Shown piece after piece: positions 13,101-24,875 of a stretch of 64,000 bases of DNA; position 1 is the first letter of the stretch, and each line of letters starts with the position of its first letter. A model generated the notes under the pieces. The model did no database searches. It was given only the letters and a program-made list of their open reading frames with translations, and was not told the DNA's origin. This DNA is from Lottia gigantea (lineage: Eukaryota > Mollusca > Gastropoda > Lottiidae), in NCBI RefSeq assembly GCF_000327385.1, contig NW_008710630.1, forward strand, positions 357,649-421,648, in the 5' to 3' direction. The translations under genes and the position numbers were made by a program.

Positions 13101-16100
13101 TAGCGACAAGAGAATGTTTTAAACAAATGGGCAAAGCTGTTTGGGATAAACCTAACACAGTTATGTGCTCAAAGGTAAAACACTGGAATTTTCTGTGCAT
13201 ATTTTAATTTATTTCTATTTTATTATAAGGTGATCGTTCTCATTAGCCCAAACAGGTGCAGAAACATAAACTGCATTTCATTTTGAATTATCTACGTATC
13301 TTAATATTTACCTGTAATTATCAGTCTACGATTTAATTCACAATGCATATAACCAAGACTTGATATACAATGACCGGCAAAAAACATCCCTAATTTTACA
13401 AATGAGCTCTTCCAATCCAATACATATAATACATATTGATACAAGGATGCATGTGCGGAAGAGGTCAATAAGAAGTTAAGGGGTGTCAAAAAGATAACCC
13501 ACACTTTTCCTTATAACTCGTATATAGCCCAATCTTTCTGTTGTATTAGGCAACTGATCAGCTTAATATTGTTAAGCATAAACAACACATTACTATACTG
13601 GATATTATTTCGAATTTCAGATGGACCTCGGGGCTGTGAATCAAGAACTGGATGCCTTAAAATCCTTAACTTCCAATCCCTCTAAACTCGGGCCTGAAGA
13701 TGTTACCAAGGTTACCGGAGCTCTGGAGAATATCTTCAGATTCTCTATCGAAAACAAAGAGGTAAGAATAATGGTGCCACTCCACTGCTGATGGTTTGGT
13801 TTATTTAGAGGGTCTGGGCTGAGTATTTGCATTACCAATCCCGTATCTCAGAAGAGGGGACGGAAGTGTGCCAGGCCCACCCTAAAAATATTTCACTCCA
13901 CGAGCTGGACAAGTTTGACCTATGTTCTGTTGTATGTCCAACGATATCATTTATTTCATTAGATTTATGACCCCCCCCCCCCCCCCCCCCCCGCCACACA
14001 CACACACTTTCTGGTAAACTGGGGCATGCTACACACCTGTGGAATATCTATCAAAAATGCTTTTTTCCCAGTATTTACTGAATCTATTTTCTCTGTACCA
14101 GATAGCTGAGAGTATGGTAACAGTGGTCAGTAACCTGGTAGACGTCAACAGATCAGTTATGATTGAGAGCAGTGAGAAGAGTCATACTAGTGACAGGTCA
14201 GTTGTCATGCTACCAGTACCATTGACCTTCCCACTTAGCCCTCCCCTCTTCTCTCTTTAAACATTGATTGTCTCACTTACTATTACCAGAATTTTACCTT
14301 ATACGATACGGCACCCATTTTCACGATGCTATTACGAAATCCCTCTAACACCTTAAAACCAAACTGCAATTGTCTTGTGTCATTGAGCCTGTAAATGCAG
14401 CGGTTAGATTCGACTGACACAAGGGCATTCAGCCTATCAGAGTCCTCAACTCTTTTACTATGACCACAGTCTTTACTGACACGTGACATCATATGAAGCG
14501 TTTGATCATAATTTGTAAAGGAAAGATCAAGAGACCATTCCTTTCACGATTGCGTTTTGAAACTGTCCATTGGGATATACATTATGTTGCGATCTATCAT
14601 AAAATTATATGGCAATTAATTAGTATATCAAATTGGCAAAATTGGAGACGAGTTTTACCAGACGCAATGGGGAATTAACATTCCATTCTTTTCAAATCTG
14701 ATCAAAGAAAATCGCCTGGACAAATATTATTCTTTCTATACATGTCCTACTTCATGACGTCATATCCGGATTTTGTTGATATAATCGTATCTTGAGGTTG
14801 TTTATGAAAAATTTATTGACTTTCGTCTATAAAATACACATTTCTACATTCATTATGTATTATCAAAATAATATCAGTATTGTGTATATATTATAATGAT
14901 ATTTTAAGACACGCGTTTCCTTTCCTGCTGGAAGCAGTGGCGGAGCCAACAGGGGGTGGGGGGAGCCCTAAGTCCCCCCCCCACCCCCGCCTACCTTCGC
15001 AGCCCCAAAGGCATGTTTTTCGGGCAACAATCTCATAATTAGGTTAGAGATTCGGGCAACCTCAGATATTTCGCCCCGAGACGTAAACCTGATTCCGCCA
15101 TTGGCTGGAAGGCGAGTTTCTTGAGTATATAGGAGGAGTTCAATGTCTTGGGACACAGCTAGTACCTACAGTATTGTGTGGTATTTTATTTTGGTATTGT
15201 CGACCCTTATACTCTTCTGCTGTTTAAATGAAGGAGAAACAAACTCCTTCTGGGCAGTCCGTTATCAGTGTTTTCTCTTCCATAAATACTGGAGTTTTAG
15301 CTGCGGGATATTTTCTGGTCAGCAATCTCAGACATAAAGCAATTTCCGGATTCCCAGGGGAACAATAAATAGATTATAAGAAAATATCTTGGTTTAATTG
15401 ATTTATAATGGGTTTAAAACACGCTACTTAGAGCCTTTATATTCTCGAAAATGATGGGAGGAATTCGGTGAGTTAAAAGGGCTTGTAAGAGGTTTTCTAA
15501 ACTTTTTATTTGTATCGGGGACACTGATAGCATCAATTTACACCAATCCAATTTTCAATCAGACGTCTGTGGTTCCTGCAACCACTAAATTTAAGCGTTT
15601 GATGAAGTCACTTATCGCGAGCCTTATGTGATAAAGCAGAAAATTAACAATTTCATGTATATTCCATTATGCCATTATTCCACAGGGAAAGAATGGCCAG
15701 TGCCCCCCTGGAAAATTTTGTGGTTCCTGCTCAGCCCCCTCTCCCGATGATTCCTAGAAGTGCCACTGAGCTTGGTATTTGGTTTAACACGCTAACGGAA
15801 CCTTACGTGATATCTTTAAATACAGTTTATCTTTTAATTGATTGCTTGTATTATTTATTAGTTTGTTCTATTTTACGAGAAACCTGCTAAATAACAAATT
15901 TGCTAACAAAAAATTGGTTTTAATCACGTTTTACATTTTCTAAAGGCAATTTTCTTAAGTTGATTCATTATAGCTTTCGTTAATTAATTATTTCCCTGAA
16001 AAAAAATTCGTTGTTGTTTTAAATGTGTTATTTAAACGTTTCTGACAGGTTTGTAAGATATAGCCTTAATTATATAAACAAAAGTATTTCCTGGACGTGA

Positions 16101-19100
16101 ATTAAATTTGAAATTGCATACCACCCAAAACTTTTCTTCTCCTGCAGAAATATTAAAACTTTTGTAGGACAGGGCGTCTGGTTGGTCGCATTTGTGAACA
16201 TACCTTCCTTGACAATGTCATCAGATCGTGGATCGAATTCTACTCGCAGAGATTTTACGGAATACAATAACCGTATTTTGATTAGAAGTGAGGCATGCAC
16301 ATTCTTCTTATGCACCCGATTCCACTCTTTGACGTAGAGCGACAATCTGACGTCTAGCTCATCTACAATAAAATGAACTGCATTAACGGGCGGAAGTGAT
16401 GACTGCTCAAGTAGGACGAAACGTTGCACGAATAAATAAGGCGTAAAAGTGCAAGTCAATCATTTTAAGAAAGCCTAATTGAATTAGTGAATAGAACGCA
16501 TGTACCGTATAGTCGAGTTGGTTAGCTATACGATTTTACATGGTTTTTATTGAACGATTTATTCAGCGCTGAATGGCATATAATTGTACAGTTAATAACA
16601 GTATGATATATCTCAATATGACTGGAGCTAAGCCAATAAATATATTCTACTTTAATTAAGTTAATTAAGTTCCAAATAAGAAATGCTGTGATGATTTTAT
16701 CGTTTCAGTTTCTCCGTAATTGAATAATGTTGATTGATCTTCATATAATAAAGGCGCCATGTACAACGTCGACGCATCGTTCTGACGCTATGGTAGTGGT
16801 CCAATTAAATACTTTCAGAAGAGATAGACGTTTTTCGTATAACGTCATACAATCAGAAATTATGGGATAAATCGACGTCATACAATCAGACGTTATGGGA
16901 TAAAATGACGTCATACAATCAAAAGTTATGGGATAAATCGACGTCATACAATCAGACGTTATGGGATAAATTGACGTCATATAATCAGACGTTATGGGAT
17001 GAAGTGACGTCACATAATTCGTTTATTTTCAACTTTTTCAGGCTTCTGACTATTTTAGAAGATTACAGTGCGGATGTTAAATCCACTGATGACGTCATTA
17101 CTGTATCAACGGCTAATATTGACATCAAATCGATAGATGTCGTCCCTAGTATTGTAGGAAACAAAAGTATAAGTTATGAACCGCAATCATCTAACCAGTC
17201 TCAGGTATTGCATTTTTTTCAATTCTTTTGTCCAAACATAATCATAAATAAGCTTAGATTCAAAGCTTGATATCGATTCTAGCGGCAAACGCTTTTTGTG
17301 TTTTTAAAGACGTCACTTCCGTAACATAAATACCTAACATATTTTAATCGATTTGTTCTTGAAACCATTAAAAATTCATAGAATAATCTCCTTCAAGAGA
17401 ATCTTACATTATCTTTTGTTATATAAACACTTGAGATTCCACTAGAGCAGTGAGTGTATTACTGTCATGTAGTAATACGTCCGCCTTTTAGATTTTCAAC
17501 AAGAGGCGGAGCCAAATTTAGCATTCGGAGATGGTAGTGTGTCCGCCATTTTCATTTTCTTACGAGAGAGAGAGAGGGGGACGAACATGGTGATGCTAAA
17601 GAATTGGGAATGGAGCTCATAATAAATTAGTGGAACCATGACCGGGAAATTCGAGAAGGTTGAGTCCACAAATAGCAGTTATTTGCGAAATATCACAGCA
17701 AAATCATTGGCCAAGAACTACCTCCCTATTTCGCCCCTGAAATACATGAACAAAAATTGCAAACAAAATTATTAGTCTACCTTCAAATAGTCGTTTGTAA
17801 CTGATACTATACAATTCATCATCTTGAAAATATCAGCTGCATGGAACGTCATCAGGGGGGAAAAAATATGCCATTGCCATGAAAAATTGGCGGGAAAAAT
17901 CAGTTAACCTAAAAATATGGAACGCATTACTGAAAAATATATATGCAACACGAAACGAAACATTTACCAAAGGTTGCTAAACGGGCAACATTCCAATTCG
18001 GATTGAATTGTTACAAAGTAGTTGAAGCCTTGAAGACTAAAAGCCAAGATGTTGAAGTAAAAAAGAGTTCATATGACTTCAGAAGAATTTGGGGAATGGA
18101 ACCTCCATGGTCTCGTGACATCACATTCCGTACTTGCTTTCAGTGGCTTAACCAGATGAGTGGGGCCCGAAGTATTAAATTTCTCAGATTTTCATATTGT
18201 GCAGTTGCAGGATGTTTTTTTCCTAGCTAGCATACCTATCAAAATTAGATTCCTGCGTAAGGTTCGTCTTCAATGCAAGTTAAAACTATTGTTTCTTGAC
18301 TAACCACTCAGAGCAGCATCCTCAATTTGTTTGATTATTTGAACGAAACATTACAAGGATATATCCCTTTGATTCTTTGTACTTATTCGTTTTGTGAAGT
18401 TGCAAGCTGTCGGTATTTCAAACGCTGGCTTTCGCAACAAAAACAGCAAATGAACCTATCAACGCCGGATGTTAAAGATTTAAACACAATTTTATTTCAA
18501 AGAGCGCGAATAAAATATGATCAAAGTAGGGAATTATTTGAATATAAATCTCGGAGAAGGCAGGTGTTTGACACCTTCTTAATTAAAAAAAATGAGAGTT
18601 TTACGTCCTATTTTTCCGCACATGATTGAGCTAATGAAGACGGGCGGCAGCAGTGTGCAATGAGTGAATGGTAATAGCATAGCATTGACGCGAGTAACGG
18701 GCTGGCGGCCGTGTGTGCCGATCTTGGATTTTGAAAGGTGATGAGGATCAATAAATGAGCTTTATCAACTAGTAAAAAAAAATATTTAGACGGCTATATC
18801 CCTTCAAATTATCAAAATATTAGACTGCGTAATAGCTGATATATCCCTTTAACATTGAGACCTAGTACTAGTTATAAATAATTAGAAGTATATATGACTT
18901 TAAGACTAAGAGCGAGTATTAGGTATAAAGTATACGAGACAGGTATAAGTGGTTTATTGAAGTAGAGGTGTATTCTATCTAACAGTATAGCATCAATCCT
19001 TCACTACTTAAAACACAAACATATTTAACTTTAAACAGATTTTTAATATGAAACGAAGCGCACGTCATAAATCCCCCCCCCCCCCCTACCATTCTGATAA

Positions 19101-22100
19101 GCACTACGGATAACAGGCAATTACACGATTAATACCGACGAGCCAAAAACCCAAAATCTGAAACCAGTTGAATCAGTGGAAAGGAACAAAGATTAAAAAC
19201 GGAAGGTAAATCTGTCAAGAATGAAGAGATGAAAGTATTTAGTATTTACTTTGATAAAAAGATTTACATGGTCTAAGTTAATCAACCTTTACTATATACA
19301 AAAACATATTTTAACCATTCCGAGTGGGCTTTGTTTATACATAACCAAATGTTCAACATAACTTACTACTGATTTGGTCATACTTACAGTGGCGGCGAGC
19401 GTGGGAATACAGGAGAGTGGGACCATTTACCCCCTTCCCCCCAAGAAAATTAGTTTCTCACCGAATCGTATTAGATTTTCCTTGCCTGATTCTCTTTGAG
19501 AAGCAACATAATGCATACGATTGGTTATTCCCTTTTTTGTCATTTCCAGGCTGGAATCTCCATCTCGCTGCCACCAGAAATATTCCAAGATGATGAGCAG
19601 AGGAATGTCCGAGTCCAGTTCATGGGTTTTCAGAAGTCTACATTCTTCAACCCGGCCAACCCGACTGAATTTCAATCTCAGAATGTCGACAACCAGAAAG
19701 TGGTGACTGCCATTGTTAAGGGGAGGAAACTCCAGAATTTAAAGTCTCCTATTTCATTCACAATGACCAGTATCGAGGTAATTTCTCAGTTTTTGTTTGA
19801 ATCAAACCTTTACAGGGTTTCACAAGGAATTCTGCGAGATAAAGAAAGGCCATGTTTAAAAAAAGGGCAAAGTGGGATCTGGGTGGATCTAAAATACAAA
19901 ACCCTTCGAAAGTTTGTTGTTTCAAAACCAAGGCATTTGACTCCATTACGCTACGGCCGTGTAACTGTAAAGCTCAATATAGGAACAAATGACGTCGGAA
20001 AGGGAAAACCAGGCAAATTCTGCTAAAATAGCAAAGCCATGGTACCAAGGTGAACACGATAATCCTCTCTGAAACACCAAACACATATCCATGACTTTGA
20101 TGTATGTTTCTCCATTGCAGCCAAATTCCAACCATACCTGCGTTTACTGGGACGTTGATAGTAAGTATTCATTGATGTAGCCTTGGGGTTGGTAAGGGGT
20201 TTAAATAAGGGCTGGGGTCGGTTTCAGCTTCGGATAACCTCTCTTTTCCTATTGAAGCCACGAATTTCCTTCCCTGATTGCCTTCTTTTTGTGACGATAT
20301 TCAGTTTTCTGTTGATTATGTGCTTCCAAGATCCTTCCAGTCAAAGACATGCCCTCCCCCATCTTTCACTGTTAACTAACACATAATCCAGTATAGATTA
20401 AAAGAAAATGATTATGATTTCAGAGAGTCAATGGTCTAGTGAAGGTATGAAAACTGTTATCAGTAATGATGTTACAGAATGTCAATCCGACCATCTAACC
20501 AGCTTCGCTATATTACTGGTAAGGCTTTTTAAAGGGTTTGTAAAGGGTTTTTCTCAATTTTTTATGTGTATGGGGGACACCGATAACATCAATTTGCACC
20601 ATTCACATTTTCAGTCAGACTATCATGGTTCTTGTAATTCCTATAAACTAAGCGATTGATGACGATACATCGCAAAGGTCAGATATTATTGGCTGTCCTC
20701 GATAAAAGTATAATTTAGGGGTTTTCTTTTCTTTAAACTCGTGTTTTGAATGTGTCTTTCAGGACCCGAGTCCAGAACATGTTCTACCGGTAATCCATGA
20801 AGAAATCCTAACCTATATCACGTACATTGGCTGTGCAATATCCATGGTGGGGCTAATTCTAACTATTATTACTTACTCCTTATTCAAGTAAGTATAATTA
20901 TATTATCTCGCTTCCTTCGATTCATATCCATTTAATTGTAGACTAACCAAAAGTCAGATTTTCTATTCACCTAAATGATATGGATACCCGTGCTCTATAT
21001 CAGTTGCTAAAGAAAATATTGAGACGGTTATATCCTGATAACGATCACTCTGGTTTGTCCAATTCTTTTCAATAGCACCCATAGCTAAATGGTAGCATCA
21101 TGAAAATCACTTTAACTGACCCACCCAATTCTGGTATTTCAGATGTTTACATGGTGAAAAATCTGGAAAAATCCTCTTGAACCTATGTATAGCAATGTTA
21201 CTGATGAACGTAACGTTTTTACTGGGATCTCAGAGCTCCTCGCTGTACGGGAACGACATCTGCATCACGGTGGCTGTGTTTCTCCATCTCTTCTTACTGG
21301 CGACTTTAATGTGGATGCTGGTAGAAGCTGTAGAAATGTATCAAGCTCTGGTCACCGTCTTCAAGAAATATGCTAGATTTTATATGCTGAAAAGATGCAT
21401 TGCTGGATGGGGTAAGTGGAAGAGCTGAACTTCATGTCTTCTATGAGTTCCTCAAACGACCGACCCCCTTCTCCTGCTCTTCTACGCTCTTGAAGTCTCT
21501 TGGCAACCAGTTCTGAACAAAATTTGGAAAGAAATTTGACTCCAGGAATATTTTGAAGAAGAACAGTAACAATTTTCAGGAGAGTCGTTGGAAGGGCACG
21601 TAGCGAAGTTCTTCCTCTCTGTTGCCCCGGTGCTTCTGAGCCCCTTAGAGCGAATCGACTTTTCTCTTGAATACCTGACGAAAACCTGGTCTTGTTTGAT
21701 TCCAATCATTTCTTACTTTTAGGTATACCAATACTGATAGTATCGATGGTACTGGCCGTGGATTTAGATCACTATAAACCTAATACTGACTTGTAAGTAT
21801 CTGTAGTACCTATCACTTCCGGTAGGGAAAAACTTAAACAACGGAGTTTTACATCATTAATAAAGTAGAGTACTACATCATATATTTGTGCATATGGATT
21901 GCCAGGCATTACGAACTACTGTCTGTATCCTTTTTTGTGCTGTATAAGTCATTGATGTCCATGTATGATATTCTTTTAATTCAATCGTATATTTAATACA
22001 ACGATCTTATTTCAGCTGTTTCCTATCCCAGTCCAGCCCAGTAGCTTACTACATCTCTCTGGTTGGTCCAGCGTGTCTCATCCTTATTACCAATACCATA

Positions 22101-22694
22101 GTCTTCATCATGGTGGCAAGGGTAATCCTTAAACCACGGTTCCAACAGCAAGAGAGGGGCACAATGACCGTCACACCAGCACAAGTGCGTGGAGCGTTCA
22201 CCGTCATGATCTTGCTGGGCATCACCTGGGTGTTCGGGCCACTGGCTATTCGCGAAGCAAAGCTTGTGTTCAATTACTTATTTTGCATCCTCAACTCTCT
22301 ACAAGGATTCATGATATTTGTGTTCCGATGTTTATTCAATCCGGAAGCTCGTCTTGCCTGGATTCAGCTGATCAAGACGGGAACCTTTAAACGACGTCGA
22401 GGTCCAGTCAAATCTGTGTACTCATCAGAGGCTTCGTCGAAAATGGACAGATCCAATGGTCACTTTAGCTCTAACGGACATTCTAAAAGTAATATCATTC
22501 AAGCAAATGGCTGGCACGGAAATAGACTGAATAATGACAGTGATGAGAGTCCGTATATGAAAGCCAAGAGGGGCCACAAGAGCGTTAATATGGACACCAA
22601 TATGCTTACTGGCAAAGAAAGTGTTAATACGGAGGTGGAGTTTATAGGAGATGGGCGTGATATTAATATAAATGACGATTCTACTAGGCTGTGA
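7137..22694 (+). CDS. Adhesion G-protein-coupled receptor (cadherin-like, FN3, 15 EGF, HormR, GAIN/GPS, 7TM)
   Basis: Sixteen coding exons: 7137-7200, 7584-8189, 8564-8830, 9202-10827, 12311-12442, 12984-13174, 13621-13761, 14102-14196, 17042-17204, 19550-19777, 20121-20160, 20424-20518, 20763-20887, 21143-21411, 21723-21792, 22016-22694. They sum to 4,791 nt (1,596 aa) with matching phases. Domains in order: signal peptide (exon 1); two cadherin-like repeats (exon 2; NEYPPVF, DADLEN); an FN3-like domain (exon 3); about 14 EGF repeats (exon 4 into 5) and a fifteenth (exon 5); HormR with four Cys (exon 6); GAIN region (exons 7-10); GPS with cleavage site HL/TSFAILL (exons 11-12); seven helices (exons 13-16) with class B2 marks GWG, LLGITWVFG and NSLQGFMIF; a tail of about 110 aa. 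Known of the family: GAIN self-cleavage leaves a tethered agonist starting TSFAILL. The start is the only ATG in frame with the signal peptide. The layout recalls CELSR/Flamingo but lacks LamG domains and the long cadherin array. Confidence 0.93.
7412..7459. mobile_element. Tiny foldback transposon remnant
   Basis: An imperfect palindrome: AGTGGCGTTTCTAGGAA on the left and its near reverse complement, TTCCTAGATACGCCACTG, on the right, with about 12 bases between. CAGTGGCG-type ends are common in non-autonomous DNA transposons. It lies in GPCR intron 1. Confidence 0.5.
11630..11955. repeat. About 99-bp tandem repeat in GPCR intron 4
   Basis: Roughly three and a third units, each containing ACTTCTAGAAATCTTATTGG, then CAATAATATCAACCAAT and GGTTATTTAAGGTCTCGG. 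The units differ by scattered substitutions. The motifs ATTGGTCAA and ACCAATCAGA recur in short foldback elements at 33840-33910, 38690-38775 and 53970-54060, so the array may derive from one of these. Confidence 0.75.
14936..15110. mobile_element. Non-autonomous DNA-transposon remnant with CAGTGGCGGA ends
   Basis: The left end CAGTGGCGGAGCCAAC and the right end TTCCGCCATTGGCTGG are near reverse complements. The interior is about 140 bp, partly C/G-rich, with no coding capacity. The superfamily cannot be assigned without target-site duplications or a master copy. Confidence 0.5.
15478..15610 (+). mobile_element. Foldback MITE, half copy
   Basis: Reads GAGGTTTTCTAAACTTT, GGGGACACTGATAGCATCAA, then AATCAGACGTCTGTGGTTCC. 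This is one arm of the family whose two-armed copies lie at 35011-35283 and 32659-32807. Other single-arm pieces: 29358-29475, 32080-32140, 46675-46730 and 63790-63890. Confidence 0.65.
16830..17020. repeat. 33-bp minisatellite carrying GACGTCAT (CRE-like) in each unit
   Basis: About six units of a 33-bp repeat containing GACGTCATACAATCAGACG and TTATGGGATAAAT, with GACGTCA beginning at 16874, 16907 and further steps of 33. Several units give the full palindrome TGACGTCA, the known CREB/ATF site. The array ends about 20 bases before GPCR exon 9. A regulatory role is not shown; the sequence match alone is certain. Confidence 0.85.
18598..18680 (-). mobile_element. SINE 3' end fragment
   Basis: Begins AGTTTTACGTCCTATTTTTC and continues to AATGAAGACGGGC, the reverse of the SINE tail seen at 57600-57670. 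It lies in GPCR intron 9. Confidence 0.6.
20528..20660 (+). mobile_element. Foldback MITE half copy just after a GPCR splice donor
   Basis: TTTTTAAAGGGTTTGTAAAG, then GGGGGACACCGATAACATCA and CACATTTTCAGTCAGAC match the MITE arm seen at 35011 and 32659. It starts about 10 bases after the donor of the exon that carries the GPS cleavage site. Confidence 0.6.
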
Positions 22695-22830
22695 TCTGGA
22701 TCACATTATTGGATCACATCCATGGATCACTGCAGTGGATAATGACTTGAATTACTGCTGGGGATCATTGCGTTGGATCATTGCGATGGATCATTGCGGT
22801 GGATCACTACGAAGGATCACTTCTGGGGAA
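22690..22830. repeat. GGATCA-rich short tandem repeat in the GPCR 3' UTR
   Basis: Immediately after the GPCR stop codon, GGATCA(C/T)TGC-type motifs recur about ten times at irregular 15-20 base spacing, with several GATC palindromes. The position implies it is transcribed as 3' UTR. Confidence 0.7.
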
Positions 22831-24875
22831 CAAATCCGTTTATGATGGCTGTCATCATGTGAATCAATGGATGGATGTTGATCGCTATAAAGCATCACCA
22901 AGCTTGAACATGGCGATACAGCAAGACGATTGTTCACGGTTGACGGTTGTAGATCACTGTGGTTAAATTAGAAAGAAACAATTCATCCATAAGACTTTGT
23001 AATAAAACAATTATACTTTCCCAAAAACATTTAATTGTGATCCGCGTTTTGTTTCCAAAGACTTGAATAAACTTGAAAGTAATCCTAATAAATACCAATG
23101 TACGATCCTATAAAGTGATGCCAGTTTCCACAGGAGAAGCCATTCCCGATATAGGATGCTTCAAGACAATAATTAAAGTGTATGGTGTTATCATGATTTT
23201 GTTATAAATTATCATGATTTGGTTACGAATTATTTAACATGATTTGGTTACAAATTATCATGAATTTGTTACGAATTATTTAACATGATTTAGTTACAAA
23301 TTAACGTGATTTTGTTACAAATTATCATGAATTTGTTACAAATTATCATGAATTTGTTACAAATTATCATGATTTGTTTACGAATTATTTAACATGATTT
23401 GGTACCGAATTAACATGATTTGGTTCCGAATTATGGTTTCCTCACAAATTATCATGATTTGGTTACAAACTATTCTTTAGATATAAACATCACGATAATA
23501 TAATTGTCAATACCAAATAGCGATAAACGTCCCAATAAGCAATATTTGTAAATACTCTTTGTTTCATGAAATTTGTAAATATGATCTTTGAGATGTTGAG
23601 ATTATGACGTCATATCAAGATATATATCTAGTCACAATAAACTGTTGATTATATTCGAGTTTTTTTTTTTACTGGGAATGTGGGGGTAAAGTTTCATCGG
23701 CGAAGGAGATGGGGAGGGGGGAGGGATTTGGAGGGAGAGGTAAAGACTTTACGTTTTACGTTTCTACTTCTGTTTGGGCTCACGAAAATGGGTAACATCA
23801 TGCAGACTGGAAATTTTTACCATGACAGCGACACGGGATCATTTTTTTAACTGTCGAACGATCTACCGTTCTATCGTTCATTCCAACATCCAAACGACTT
23901 TTTACATGCCAGCTCCTTCGACCACCACCATTGACATAACCCCGATCGACCTGTGGGTTACTGAGCCAGTGACCATCCTTCTAAGCATCCAAGGGGTCAT
24001 ATAAAATATAACAGAGGATAAAATACTCATTATACCCCATCTGTTCTGAAAATTTGAGTATCTTCGTTCTCTTTGAGGTATACAAAAAGAGCTACAACAA
24101 AGAGCCTTTGATACCGTTCTCATTTAGATAACGTTGGCGAGATTCCATCAATTTCCTTGTGAAAAGTTGCACTTACAATTTGGAAAGTTTTCATACCGCG
24201 AAAATAAAACAAACGTTATCATAATATGTAAAAAAATGGTATTTGTACTTGAATATTTCCATCGTCAACGGGGACATGAATTTCTCATGTTTTACGGTCC
24301 AAAGAACTGTATTGCATTGCATAGAATATACAGATATTTTGGGGGTTTTTATCAACGAAAGAATAAATTCTCATACTTATAACCAAAAGACAACCGAGCG
24401 TGTGATAACTTTTATAAAATTTATCAAAAAGTAACAGTTATCCCTTACTCAAATTTATTCAAAGTATTTGCAATATTTAAGCCTCGGGAATGTGAAATCG
24501 CGAACTTCAAATGCATGTCAAATCTTTATGTCAAACTTATTTTTCCAAAAAACTATTCAAGTCTGAGCCAGGAGAGATTTTTTGTGCTAAAATTTTAACA
24601 GTTTCAATTTGTGTTTGTTTTACATCAAAGACGTGCGGATTGTCGTACTTTTGAAGCTGACGCGAAAATTCCAAATGGCGGCCATGTTTGTTTTCTAAAT
24701 TTGGCGGTAAGTTAATAGAGGCTGTTTGTTTGTTGCTACGGAGTTATGGAATATCTTCACGCCGGGGGTTAAATTGAGTGTCGATGGCGAGGATTAAAGT
24801 CGTTTGCGGATGTTTAAATTAGTCGTCCTCAGATCAGAGTCAAGACAAAAGTTAACTGGTCTGCAAACAGCAAGG
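22831..24875. other. Intergenic region between the GPCR and the first Pif-like gene
   Basis: Holds a 20-22 bp satellite (23180-23475) and a reversed SINE piece at about 23745-23800. Near 24670-24715 there are AAATGGCGGCCAT and TTTGGCGGTAAG. AAATGGCGGC resembles the YY1-type core-promoter motif, and GGCG/GTAAGT could be a splice donor, so the promoter or leader of the next gene may be here (inference). The GPCR poly(A) site is not resolved. Confidence 0.4.
23180..23475. repeat. 20-22 bp satellite (ATCATGATTTGGTTACAAATT)
   Basis: About 13 copies of TCATGATTTGGTTACAAATT and variants such as TCATGAATTTGTTACAAATT, some expanded by ATTTAA. TCATGA at the core is palindromic. Confidence 0.8.

Larger units (their letters stand above)
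14197..17041. other. Large GPCR intron 8 with transposon debris
   Basis: No further GPCR exon is needed: the flanking phases (2 and 2) join in frame. The intron holds a CAGTGGCGGA-type DNA-transposon remnant (14936-15110), a MITE half-copy (15478-15610), an unrecognised minus-strand open frame (16070-16459) and a 33-bp minisatellite at its 3' end. Intron 9 (17205-19549) likewise shows only a SINE piece and unrecognised frames. Confidence 0.6.

Noticed and set aside
16070-16459. 129-aa minus-strand frame in a GPCR intron
   Set aside because: No recognisable domain and no start context; may be mobile-element debris. A protein search would be decisive.
18327-18629. 100-aa plus-strand frame in a GPCR intron
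   Set aside because: Charged and plausible-looking, but runs into a SINE fragment; no family recognised and not needed for GPCR phase.
19496-20026. A long frame extending past the GAIN exon end
   Set aside because: The donor at 19778 joins in phase to the GPS exon; the downstream part is intron read-through.
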